This document shows, one piece after another, positions 50,678 through 58,200 of a stretch of 64,000 nt of DNA (the first letter of the stretch is position 1; the number at the start of each line of letters is the position of its first letter). The notes beneath the pieces were generated by a model. That model had not been told where the DNA came from. It ran no database searches and was given only the letters and a program-made list of their open reading frames with translations. This DNA is from Streptomyces sp. GSL17-111 (GTDB lineage Bacteria > Actinomycetota > Actinomycetes > Streptomycetales > Streptomycetaceae). The translations under genes were made by a program, and so were the position numbers. Location of the stretch: positions 5,429,001-5,493,000 of the forward strand of contig NZ_JBAJNS010000001.1 of the NCBI RefSeq assembly GCF_037911585.1, written 5' to 3'.

Positions 50678-51697
50678 TTAGGACGGCTCCCGCCGCCCGC
50701 CACCGGACGCCCGCCGCCGCCCGCCACCCGAGCCCCGCAGGGCGGTGCGCTGGGTGACGACGATGCAGGCCAGCACGGCGACGGCGGCCGCCGGGGCGAG
50801 CGGGCCCGGCGCCTCCCCCAGCAGGAGCACCGCCCACACCAGGGTGAGCAGGGGCTGCGCGAGCTGGAGCTGACTGGCCCGGCCCACGCCGATCGCGGCC
50901 ATCCCCCGGTACCAGACCACCATCCCCAGGCACTGCGAGCCGACCACCAGCCAGGCCAGCCCCGCCACCGTGCGACCGGTGACGTCCACGGGCTCGGCCG
51001 CCAGGACCAGCAGTGCGCCGGGGACGGCCAGGGGCAGGCACAGGACCAGCGCCCAGCCGATCACCTGCCAGCCCGGCAGCTCCCGGCTGAGCCGCCCTCC
51101 CTCGGCGTACCCGGCCGCGCAGATGACCAGCGCGGCGAAGAGGAGCCCGTCGGCCGCGCCGAGCCCCCCGCCGCCGTGCTGGATCGCGAAGGCCACCACG
51201 ACGGCCGCTCCCGTCAGGGCCGCCGCCCAGAACGGCCACGCGTGGCGGGTGTGGTGGCGCCAGGCGCTGTAGGCCGCCGTGGTGAGCGGCAGCAGCCCGA
51301 CCACGACGGCCGCGTGGGAGGTGCTCGACACCTGGAGGGCCAGCGTCGTCAGCAGGGGGAAGCCGACGACGACGCCGGCCGCCACCACGACGAGCCCGGC
51401 GCGGTGTCGCCGGGCCGGCAGCGGGGCGCGCAGCGCCAGCAGGCAGGCCAGGGCCAGGAGGCCGGCCAGGGTGATGCGGGTGGTCGTCACCGACCAGGGG
51501 CCGAGGCCCTCCAGGGCCCAGGCGGTGCCGGGGAAGGTCAGGGAGAACGCGACGACGCCGAGGGCGGCCTGCACCCGCCCCCAGCCGGTACCCGGGGTCG
51601 GTGTCAGATCCGCGACCTCGGCGGCCGCCGGTGCCGGGAGGTCGGAGGTGGGGACCGCTATCGCCTGCGGTGCGGTAGCGCTATCCTTTATCGTCAT
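50678..51697 (-). CDS. EamA/DMT-family exporter
   Basis: A 339-residue membrane protein with about ten helices in two EamA repeats (first starting VVAFSLTFPGTAWALEGLGP, second after GLLFAALVICAAGYAEGG). The N-terminal 35 residues are Ala/Pro-rich and cytosolic, and the C-terminus is basic (GGGRRRASGGGRRE). It is the RhaT/YdcZ-like drug/metabolite exporter class, substrate unknown. The ATG at 51697 interlocks with the ATG of the divergent MocR gene within CATG. TACTCT on the minus strand (51703-51708) lies 5 nt upstream, so its mRNA is probably leaderless. Confidence 0.9.
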   Translation of the reverse strand: MTIKDSATAPQAIAVPTSDLPAPAAAEVADLTPTPGTGWGRVQAALGVVAFSLTFPGTAWALEGLGPWSVTTTRITLAGLLALACLLALRAPLPARRHRAGLVVVAAGVVVGFPLLTTLALQVSSTSHAAVVVGLLPLTTAAYSAWRHHTRHAWPFWAAALTGAAVVVAFAIQHGGGGLGAADGLLFAALVICAAGYAEGGRLSRELPGWQVIGWALVLCLPLAVPGALLVLAAEPVDVTGRTVAGLAWLVVGSQCLGMVVWYRGMAAIGVGRASQLQLAQPLLTLVWAVLLLGEAPGPLAPAAAVAVLACIVVTQRTALRGSGGGRRRASGGGRREPS

Positions 51698-51708
51698 GAA
51701 CCAGAGTA
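51656..51708. promoter_or_regulatory. Interlocked divergent promoters with candidate MocR operator
   Basis: CGCTATC occurs at 51656-51662 and 51679-51685, direct repeats 23 bp apart. TATCCT (51682-51687) is the -10 box of the MocR gene, 8 nt from its ATG at 51696. TACTCT on the minus strand (51703-51708) is the -10 box of the exporter gene, 5 nt from its ATG at 51697. Each promoter lies inside the other gene's first codons. MocR regulators such as GabR and PdxR bind direct repeats. Confidence 0.55.
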
Positions 51709-53141
51709 GCAGTGTCGCCGAGCTCGCCAGAAGCCTGCGCGATGAGGTGATCCGCTACCCGGTCGGTGAGCGGCTGCCCTCCAGCCGGGCTCTCATGGAC
51801 CGCTTCAGGGTCAGCCCCGTCACCGTCAGCCGGGCCCTCGCGCAGCTCGCGGCGGAAGGGCTGGTCGTCACCCGCCCCGGAGCCGGTGCCTACCGGGCCG
51901 CCCCCGTCGACGCCGCCGGGCAGCGCGGCGACACGTCCTGGCAGGAGGTCTCCCTCAGCGCCGAGCCCGCCGCCGACCAGGTGCCCCGCACGGTCGACGC
52001 GACCGGGCTGCTGGCCACCCTCCGGCCCCCCGGGCCGGGCGTCATCGGCCTGCACAGCGGCTACCTGCCCCCCGCCCTCCAGCCCGAACGGGCCCTGTCG
52101 GCCGCGCTCGCCCGCGCCGGACGCCGCCCCGACGCCTGGCAACTCCCGCCGCTGGAGGGCGTGGCCGAGCTCCGCTCCTGGTTCGCCCGCGACATCGCCG
52201 GCCCGGGCGGCCCCCGGACGCCCGGTGAGGTGCTCGTCACGGCGGGCGGGCAGAGTGCCATCACCACGGCGCTGCGCGCCCTGGCCCCGCCCGGCGCCCC
52301 CGTCCTCGTCGAGTCGCCGACCTACCCCGGACTCCTCGCCGTCGCCCGCGCCTCCGGGCTGCGGCCCGTCCCCGTGCCCGCCGACGCCGACGGGGTGCGG
52401 GCGGACCTGCTGGCCGACGCCTTCCGGGCCACCGGCGCCCGGCTCTTCGTCTGCCAGCCGCTGTTCCAGAACCCCACCGGCGCCGTCCTCGCCGACGACC
52501 GCCGCGCCGCCGTCCTGGCCGCCGCCCGCGAGGCCGGGGCCTTCATCGTCGAGGACGACTACGCCCGCCGGCTCGCCCACGAGGACGCGGGGCCGCTGCC
52601 GCCCACCCTCGCGGCCGAGGACCCCGACGGCGTCGTCGTCCACCTGTGCTCACTGACGAAGGTGACCTCCCCGAACCTGCGGGTGGGGGCCATCGCCGCC
52701 CGGGGGCCGGTGCTGGAGCGCCTGCGGGCCGTCCAGGTCGTCGACAGCTTCTTCGTGCCGCGCCCCCTTCAGGAGGCCGCGCTCGAACTCGTCGGCGCGC
52801 CCGCGTGGCCCCGGCACCTGCGGGCCGTCGCCGCCGAACTGCGGGCCCGCCGTACCGCCCTGCTCGCGGCGCTCGGCAGCGAACTGCCCCACCTCGCCCC
52901 CGCTCAGGTCCCACGCGGCGGCTTCCACCTGTGGCTGCGCCTGCCGCCCGGCACCGACGAGGCCGCCGTGACGGCCGCCGCCCAGCGGGCTGGCGTCGCC
53001 GTCGCGCCCGGCCGTGCCTACTTCGCCGCCGAGCCCCCCGCGGCCCATCTGCGGCTGTCGCTCGCCACGGCGGCCGGGACGGCCGAACTGGTCGAAGGCG
53101 TCCGGCGGCTGGCCGCCGCCTGCCCGCCGCCCGCCGGATAA
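51696..53141 (+). CDS. MocR-type transcriptional regulator (GntR + aminotransferase domain)
   Basis: A 481-residue regulator. The winged helix is at 1-75 (YPVGERLPSSRALMDRFRVSPVTVSRALAQL). A class I aminotransferase-like domain follows from about 115. The PLP lysine is in CSLTKVTSPNLRVG, and DDYARRLAHED and NPTGAVLADDRR are coenzyme-site motifs. Such proteins sense amino acids or PLP derivatives. Its divergent DMT exporter is the obvious target. The start codon ATG at 51696 shares bases with the exporter's start codon. Confidence 0.93.
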   Translation: MNQSSSVAELARSLRDEVIRYPVGERLPSSRALMDRFRVSPVTVSRALAQLAAEGLVVTRPGAGAYRAAPVDAAGQRGDTSWQEVSLSAEPAADQVPRTVDATGLLATLRPPGPGVIGLHSGYLPPALQPERALSAALARAGRRPDAWQLPPLEGVAELRSWFARDIAGPGGPRTPGEVLVTAGGQSAITTALRALAPPGAPVLVESPTYPGLLAVARASGLRPVPVPADADGVRADLLADAFRATGARLFVCQPLFQNPTGAVLADDRRAAVLAAAREAGAFIVEDDYARRLAHEDAGPLPPTLAAEDPDGVVVHLCSLTKVTSPNLRVGAIAARGPVLERLRAVQVVDSFFVPRPLQEAALELVGAPAWPRHLRAVAAELRARRTALLAALGSELPHLAPAQVPRGGFHLWLRLPPGTDEAAVTAAAQRAGVAVAPGRAYFAAEPPAAHLRLSLATAAGTAELVEGVRRLAAACPPPAG

Positions 53142-53145
53142 TCGC

Positions 53146-53174
53146 TTGCCGCCCCGCGTGCGGGCTGCCAGCCT
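53146..53174 (+). promoter_or_regulatory. Leaderless promoter of the GNAT gene
   Basis: TTGCCG at 53146-53151, a 17-nt spacer, CAGCCT at 53169-53174, and the ATG 6 nt after. Confidence 0.4.
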
Positions 53175-53180
53175 GCCCGC

Positions 53181-53600
53181 ATGATCGACGGCTACGACCT
53201 CTCCACCGACGCCGGCCGCCTCGACCTGGACCGCGTCCACCACTGGCTCTCCACGGACGCGTACTGGGCGCTGGGCCGCAGCCGGGAGAAGCAGGAGCGC
53301 GCCGTCGCCGGCTCGCTCAACTTCGGCGTCTACGCCCGCTCCGACGGCGCACAGGTCGCCTACGCCCGGGTCGTCACCGACCACGCGACCTTCGCCTGGC
53401 TCTGCGACGTCTACGTGGCCCCCTCCGCCCGGGGCGCCGGGATCGGTACCGCGCTCGTCGAGGCGGTCTGCGCGGAGCTGGAGCCGTCCGGTCTGCGCCG
53501 CGTCCTGCTGGCCACCGCCGACGCGCACGGGCTCTACGCCAAGGCGGGATTCCGGCCGATGCCCGAGCCGGACCAGTACATGGCGCGCGGCCGCCCCTGA
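53181..53600 (+). CDS. GNAT-family N-acetyltransferase
   Basis: A 139-residue acetyltransferase. The acetyl-CoA motif is VYVAPSARGAGIGTALVEAVC (given in part), with RRVLLATADAHGLYAKAGF after it. The N-terminal half has WLSTDAYWALGRSREKQERAVAGS, a signature of the YjhQ-like GNAT group. Substrate unknown. No ribosome-binding site is seen; the start lies 6 nt after a CAGCCT box. Confidence 0.9.
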   Translation: MIDGYDLSTDAGRLDLDRVHHWLSTDAYWALGRSREKQERAVAGSLNFGVYARSDGAQVAYARVVTDHATFAWLCDVYVAPSARGAGIGTALVEAVCAELEPSGLRRVLLATADAHGLYAKAGFRPMPEPDQYMARGRP

Positions 53601-53652
53601 GGTTCTCCGGAAACAGGCTGCCGAAGGGATCGAACAAACGCGCCGGGCGCTC

Positions 53653-53658
53653 TACCAT
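53653..53658 (+). promoter_or_regulatory. Leaderless -10 box for the histidine-phosphatase-like gene
   Basis: TACCAT ends 6 nt before the ATG at 53665 without a ribosome-binding site. Confidence 0.45.
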
Positions 53659-53664
53659 CGCGCA

Positions 53665-54231
53665 ATGCGCGCCCGACTGACGCTGCTCGCCGCCGCCCGG
53701 AGCGCACCCCTGCTCGACGCCCGGTTCGACGACGACCGCCCGCTGGACGACGCCGGGTGGCGCGAGGTCCGGCGCAGGGTGCCCGCCCTGGCCCCGCTGG
53801 CCGCCGCCGAGCTGCGGTACTGCTCGCCCTCGACGGGCTGCCGCGAGACGGGCCGGGCCCTCGGCCTCGCGCCGCTCGCCCAGCCGGCGCTGCGCGACTG
53901 CGACATGGGCCGCTGGTACGGACTCACCCTGCGGGAGGTCACCGCCCGCGAGCCCCGCGCGGTGGCCGCCTGGCTGTCCGACCCCTTCGCCGCGCCGCAC
54001 GGCGGCGAGTCCCTCGCGGCCTTCATCGCCCGTGTCGGCTCCTGGCTGGACACCCGGCCGCTCGACGGCGAGGGGTCGATCGTCGCGGTCGCCGAGCCCG
54101 CCGTCGTCCGCGCCGCGCTGTGCCACGCGCTGACGGCCGCCCCGGCGGCGTACTGGCACCTCGACGTCCGGCCGCTCGCCGCCGTCACCCTGACCGGCCA
54201 GGCGGGGCAGTGGTCCCTGTCCGTGACCTGA
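53665..54231 (+). CDS. Histidine-phosphatase-superfamily protein lacking catalytic histidines
   Basis: A 188-residue protein of the phosphoglycerate-mutase fold. The fold motifs remain: SPSTGCRETGRALG (the arginine region), CDMGRWYGLTLREV, HGGESLAAFI. The phosphohistidine site RHG is replaced by ARS in LLAAARSAPLL and the second catalytic histidine in the usual SHGG loop by AEPA in VAVAEPAVVRAAL. It is therefore unlikely to be a phosphatase and may bind a ligand or protein instead. A TACCAT box precedes the ATG by 6 nt. It lies in the same direction as, and between, GNAT and an epimerase gene. Confidence 0.82.
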   Translation: MRARLTLLAAARSAPLLDARFDDDRPLDDAGWREVRRRVPALAPLAAAELRYCSPSTGCRETGRALGLAPLAQPALRDCDMGRWYGLTLREVTAREPRAVAAWLSDPFAAPHGGESLAAFIARVGSWLDTRPLDGEGSIVAVAEPAVVRAALCHALTAAPAAYWHLDVRPLAAVTLTGQAGQWSLSVT

Positions 54232-54274
54232 GGCGCCTGGCGACCCGCCGCCCGGCATCCCACGCCGAGCGGTT

Positions 54275-54304
54275 TTGAACGTGTTCAATTCCCTGCGCTA
54301 GGGT
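54275..54304 (+). promoter_or_regulatory. Promoter with palindromic operator on the -35 element
   Basis: TTGAAC (54275-54280), 18-nt spacer and TAGGGT (54299-54304). The -35 is the left arm of the perfect 14-bp palindrome TTGAACGTGTTCAA (54275-54288), suggesting repression by a dimeric regulator encoded elsewhere. Confidence 0.6.
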
Positions 54305-54330
54305 CGGGGCGGAACCGACGAGGGAGCGCG

Positions 54331-55278
54331 ATGAGGATAGTGATACCGGGCGGGACCGGCCAGGTCGGCACCGTGCTGAACCGCGCCTTCACGGCGGCGG
54401 GGCATGACGTCGTCACGCTCACCCGGCAACCGGTGCGGGCGGGCGAGGTTCACTGGGACGGCGAACGGCTCGGCCCGTGGGCGGAGGTGATCGACGGCAG
54501 CGACGTGGTCGTCAACCTGGCCGGGCGCAGCGTCAGCTGCCGCTACACCGACGCCAACCTGCGCGCCATGCTGGACTCGCGGGTGCGCTCCACCGAGGCC
54601 GTCGGGCAGGCGATCGCCGCCGCCGCCCGGCCGCCGCGCGTCTGGCTCCAGATGAGCACCGCCACGCTCTACGCCCACACCTTCGACGCCCCGCACGACG
54701 AGGCGACCGGCCGGGTCGGCGGCAGCGAGCCGGACGTCCCCGGCTACTGGGCGTTCAGCGTCCGCATCGCGCAGGAGTGGGAGCGTGCCCAGGAGCAGGC
54801 CGACACCCCGCACACCCGCAAGGTCGCCCTGCGCTCCGCCATGGTGATGAGCCCCGACCGAGGAGGCGTCTTCGACGTCCTGTCCTGGCTCGCCCGGCTC
54901 GGTCTCGGCGGCCCGGTCGCCGGCGGCGCCCAGTACGTGTCGTGGATGCACGACCACGACTTCGTCCGCGCCGTCGACTTCCTGATCGCCCGGGACGACC
55001 TCGACGGCCCGGTCAACCTCGCCGCCCCCGAGCCGCTCCCGCAGCGCGCGTTCATGCGGGCGCTGCGGGCCGCGTGGGGGGTGCCGCTGGGGCTCCCGGC
55101 GACGCGCTGGATGGCCGGACTGGGCGCGCTGGCCCTGCGCACCGACACCGAGCTGCTGCTCAAGAGCCGACGCGTCGTCCCCGGCCGGCTTCAGGGGGCG
55201 GGCTTCACGTTCAGGCACCCGCAGTGGGCCGACGCCGGGGCCGACCTCGTACTCCGCTACCGGACGCGCTCGGCGTAG
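54331..55278 (+). CDS. TIGR01777-family NAD-dependent epimerase (DUF1731)
   Basis: A 315-residue SDR-type protein. The N-terminal coenzyme motif is MRIVIPGGTGQVGTVL. WDGERLGPWAEVIDGSDVVVNLAG, STATLYAHTF and WMHDHDFVRAVDFLI identify the TIGR01777 family, and the DUF1731 C-terminus follows (PATRWMAGLGALALRTDTELLLKSRRV, in part). The ATG has GAGGGAG upstream. Function is unknown; family members are often oxidative-stress or cell-division linked. The 3' end overlaps the convergent MerR-type gene by 22 bp. Confidence 0.9.
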   Translation: MRIVIPGGTGQVGTVLNRAFTAAGHDVVTLTRQPVRAGEVHWDGERLGPWAEVIDGSDVVVNLAGRSVSCRYTDANLRAMLDSRVRSTEAVGQAIAAAARPPRVWLQMSTATLYAHTFDAPHDEATGRVGGSEPDVPGYWAFSVRIAQEWERAQEQADTPHTRKVALRSAMVMSPDRGGVFDVLSWLARLGLGGPVAGGAQYVSWMHDHDFVRAVDFLIARDDLDGPVNLAAPEPLPQRAFMRALRAAWGVPLGLPATRWMAGLGALALRTDTELLLKSRRVVPGRLQGAGFTFRHPQWADAGADLVLRYRTRSA

Positions 55279-55604
55279 GCGCGCACGGCGTCGCGCACGA
55301 ACGCCGCCGTGTCCGCGTCGCGCTCCCCGTCCAGGGCCTTCGCGGTCTCCGTCGGGCCGAGGCCGAGGTCGCGCAGGAGGCGGACGCGCTGCAGCCGCAC
55401 CAGGGCCGCCTCGTCGTAGGGGTGCTGGCCGCCGGGTCCGGTCCGGCTGGGCGGCAGCAGGCCGATCGCGTCGTAGTGCCGCAGGGTGCGGCTGGTCGTT
55501 CCCGCCGCGCGGGCCTCTTCTCCGATGGGCCGTTCCCTCGCCGAGACCTCCGATCCGTCGGCGGCGGCGACGCTACGCCCTGCCGCGACGTCAACCGCAA
55601 CCAC
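55257..55604 (-). CDS. Short MerR-family DNA-binding protein
   Basis: Up to 115 residues. A MerR helix-turn-helix and wing are clear (PIGEEARAAGTTSRTLRHYDAIGLLPPS, given in part). A short helix ends ARAYAERVR-like without an effector domain, so it is shorter than usual MerR proteins. The start is uncertain: GTG at 55604 is the only normal codon, but the GGAGG downstream of it (about 55553-55549) is followed by no ATG, GTG or TTG in frame before the conserved domain. Its 3' end overlaps the epimerase gene by 22 bp. It might be a truncated gene. Confidence 0.6.
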   Translation of the reverse strand: MVAVDVAAGRSVAAADGSEVSARERPIGEEARAAGTTSRTLRHYDAIGLLPPSRTGPGGQHPYDEAALVRLQRVRLLRDLGLGPTETAKALDGERDADTAAFVRDAVRAYAERVR

Positions 55605-55648
55605 CGCGCCGGGATGACTGATCCCCGCCCGGTGGGTACGCGCAGGAC

Positions 55649-55810
55649 ATGACCGAACAGGACCGGCAACAGCCCAAGACGCCCGACCTCCCGCCCACCC
55701 ACGAGGCCCCCGACCTGCCCGAGGCGGAGCGGCTGAAGCACGAGAAGGACCGCCGGGAGGCGGAGGACTACGACCACGACGACGGCGGCTCCGCCGAGCC
55801 CACCGACTGA
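55649..55810 (+). CDS. Small acidic hydrophilic protein (53 residues)
   Basis: ATG 55649 to TGA 55810, with strongly G/C third codon positions typical of a real gene. The product begins MTEQDRQQPKTPDL, has a charged middle ERLKHEKDRREAED and ends DDGGSAEPTD. No membrane segment or known motif is seen. CAGGA precedes the start closely. It is divergent from the MerR-type gene by 44 bp, so the two might be controlled together. Function unknown. Confidence 0.6.
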   Translation: MTEQDRQQPKTPDLPPTHEAPDLPEAERLKHEKDRREAEDYDHDDGGSAEPTD

Positions 55811-55957
55811 CCGGGAGGGGCGGGCGGGTCCGCGGCCGTCCGTTCCCGGGCCGTACGCTCGCCCGTGAGCGGCCCCCCCGCCCGCGCTCCCGCGCGTGCC
55901 CGCGCCCGTGTACGCCCCGGCAAAGGCGCCGGACGCCGATGGGGCTTCGGATCGCGA

Positions 55958-55991
55958 TTGCATAAAACTGTGCTGCTTCGTATAGTCATGC
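55958..55991 (+). promoter_or_regulatory. argC promoter with ARG-like boxes
   Basis: TTGCAT (55958-55963), a 17-nt spacer and TATAGT (55981-55986) form a near-consensus promoter. GCATAAAACTGT (55960-55971) and GTATAGTCATGC (55980-55991) resemble the argG box GCATACTTATGC (7/12 and 9/12 matches) and start 20 bp apart, as expected of paired ArgR sites. Confidence 0.6.
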
Positions 55992-56009
55992 CATCGAGGA
56001 GGAGGAACG

Positions 56010-57047
56010 ATGGCGATCAGCGTGGCAGTGGCGGGGGCGAGCGGGTACGCGGGAGGGGAACTCCTGCGCCTCCTGCTCCAGCACCCCGACGTGCGCATCG
56101 GAGCCCTGACCGGCAACGCGAACGCCGGCCGTGAGCTCGGCGAGCTGCAGCCGCAGCTCGCTCCGCTGGCCGACCGCAGGCTGGAGGCCACCACGGCCGA
56201 GGTGCTGGCCGGGCACGACGTCGTGTTCCTCGCCCTGCCGCACGGCGAGTCGGCGGCCGTGGCGCGGCAGCTCGGCACCGCGGCCGACGACCCGCTGATC
56301 GTCGACTGCGGGGCCGACTTCCGGCTCACCGACGCGGACGCCTGGCAGCGCTTCTACGGCACCCCGCACGCCGGGACGTGGCCCTACGGACTGCCGGAAC
56401 TGCCCGGCGCCCGGGACGGGCTGCGCGGCGCCCGCCGGATCGCCGTCCCCGGCTGCTACCCGACGGCCGTCAGCCTCGCGCTCTTCCCCGCCTACGCGGC
56501 CGGGCTCACCGAGCCGGAGGCCGTCGTCGTCGCGGCGACCGGCACCTCGGGGGCGGGCAAGGCGCTCAAGCCGCACCTGCTCGGCAGCGAGGTCATGGGC
56601 GCGATGAGTCCCTACGGCGTCGGCGGCGTCCACCGGCACACCCCGGAGATGACGCAGAACCTCTCCGCCGTGGCGGGCGAGCCGGTCACGGTCTCCTTCA
56701 CCCCCACGCTCGCGCCGATGCCGCGCGGCATCCTCGCGACCTGCTCGGCGAAGGCCCGGCCCGGCGTCACCGCGCAGCGGCTGCGCGAGGCGTACGCGAA
56801 GGCGCTCGCCGACGAGCCGTTCGTCCGGCTGCTGCCGGAGGGTCGCTGGCCGTCCACCGCGCACGTGTACGGGGCGAACACGGTGCTGCTCCAGGTCGCG
56901 CTGGACGAGGCCGCCGGGCGCGTCGTCGTCGTCTCCGCCCTCGACAACCTCACCAAGGGCACCGCCGGCGGCGCGGTGCAGAGCATGAACATCGCCCTCG
57001 GACGGCCCGAGGAGCAGGGACTCACCACGAACGGAGTCGCACCATGA
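56010..57047 (+). CDS. argC: N-acetyl-gamma-glutamyl-phosphate reductase
   Basis: A 345-residue NADPH-dependent reductase, the third step of arginine synthesis. The coenzyme motif is VAVAGASGYAGGELLRLLL and the catalytic cysteine is C149 in AVPGCYPTAVSLAL. The conserved TGTSGAGKALKPH segment and DNLTKGTAGGAVQ-MNIALG end fit family length. The ATG has GAGGAGGAGGAAC upstream. First gene of argCJBDR, under the ARG-box promoter; the stop overlaps the argJ start (ATGA). Confidence 0.98.
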   Translation: MAISVAVAGASGYAGGELLRLLLQHPDVRIGALTGNANAGRELGELQPQLAPLADRRLEATTAEVLAGHDVVFLALPHGESAAVARQLGTAADDPLIVDCGADFRLTDADAWQRFYGTPHAGTWPYGLPELPGARDGLRGARRIAVPGCYPTAVSLALFPAYAAGLTEPEAVVVAATGTSGAGKALKPHLLGSEVMGAMSPYGVGGVHRHTPEMTQNLSAVAGEPVTVSFTPTLAPMPRGILATCSAKARPGVTAQRLREAYAKALADEPFVRLLPEGRWPSTAHVYGANTVLLQVALDEAAGRVVVVSALDNLTKGTAGGAVQSMNIALGRPEEQGLTTNGVAP

Positions 57048-58195
57048 GCGTGACGGCGGCCAAGGGGTTCGCGGCGGCGGGTGTCGCCGCCGGGCTCAAG
57101 GACAGCGGCGCCCCGGACGTGGCGCTCGTCGTCAACACCGGCCCGCGTCTGGCGGCGGCGGGCGTCTTCACCGGCAACCGGGTGAAGGCCGCCCCGGTGC
57201 TGTGGTCGCAGCAGGTGCTCAGCGGCGGGCAGGTCTCCGCCGTCGTCCTCAACTCCGGCGGCGCCAACGCCTGCACCGGCCCGCTCGGCTTCCAGGACAC
57301 CCACGCCACCGCCGAGAAGGCCGCCGAGGTCCTGGGGGTGAACGCGGCCGAGGTCGCCGTCGCCTCCACCGGGCTCATCGGCCTGCGGCTGCCGATGGAC
57401 AGGCTGCTGCCGGGGATCGCCACGGCGGCGGAGGAGCTCTCCCCGCACGGCGGCGAGAAGGCCGCCATCGCCATCAAGACGACCGACACCGTGCACAAGA
57501 CGGCCGTCGCGGAGGGCCCCGGCTGGACGGTCGGGGGCATGGCCAAGGGCGCGGGGATGCTCGCGCCGGGCCTGGCCACGATGCTCGTCGTCCTCACCAC
57601 CGACGCCGACGTTCCGGCCGCCGACCTCGACGCCGCGCTCCGGGCCGCCACCCGCACCACGTTCGACCGGGTGGACTCCGACGGCTGCATGTCCACCAAC
57701 GACACGGTCCTCCTGCTGGCCTCCGGCGCCTCCGGCGTCGTCCCCGAGGCGCCGCAGTTCGCCGAGGCCGTCCGGGCCGTCTGCGACGACCTGGCCCAGC
57801 AGCTCGTCCGCGACGCCGAGGGCGCCTCCAAGGACATCCGCATCGAGGTGGTGAACGCCGCCGACGAGGACGAGGCCGTCGACGTCGCCCGGTCGATCGC
57901 GCGCAACAACCTCCTCAAGTGCGCCCTCCACGGTGAGGACCCGAACTGGGGCCGGGTGCTGTCCGCCATCGGCACGACGTCCGCCACCTTCGAGCCCGAC
58001 GAGCTCAACGTCGCCATCAACGGCGTCTGGGTCTGCAAGAACGGTTCCGTCGGCGAGGACCGCGAGCTGGTCGACATGCGGTACCGCGAGGTCCGCATCA
58101 CCGCCGACCTGGCCGCCGGCCCGCACTCCGCCGTCGTGTGGACCAACGACCTGACCGCCGACTACGTCCACGAGAACAGCGCCTACTCGACATGA
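57044..58195 (+). CDS. argJ: Glutamate N-acetyltransferase / ornithine acetyltransferase
   Basis: A 383-residue precursor that recycles the acetyl group from N-acetylornithine to glutamate. It cleaves itself at T179 in APGLATMLVV, the N-terminal nucleophile of the beta chain. VVLNSGGANACTG, GGMAKGAGM and DPNWGRVLSAIG are family motifs. The ATG overlaps the argC stop by four bases; the stop overlaps a following ATG at 58192. Second gene of the operon. Confidence 0.97.
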   Translation: MSVTAAKGFAAAGVAAGLKDSGAPDVALVVNTGPRLAAAGVFTGNRVKAAPVLWSQQVLSGGQVSAVVLNSGGANACTGPLGFQDTHATAEKAAEVLGVNAAEVAVASTGLIGLRLPMDRLLPGIATAAEELSPHGGEKAAIAIKTTDTVHKTAVAEGPGWTVGGMAKGAGMLAPGLATMLVVLTTDADVPAADLDAALRAATRTTFDRVDSDGCMSTNDTVLLLASGASGVVPEAPQFAEAVRAVCDDLAQQLVRDAEGASKDIRIEVVNAADEDEAVDVARSIARNNLLKCALHGEDPNWGRVLSAIGTTSATFEPDELNVAINGVWVCKNGSVGEDRELVDMRYREVRITADLAAGPHSAVVWTNDLTADYVHENSAYST

Positions 58196-58200
58196 GGGTC

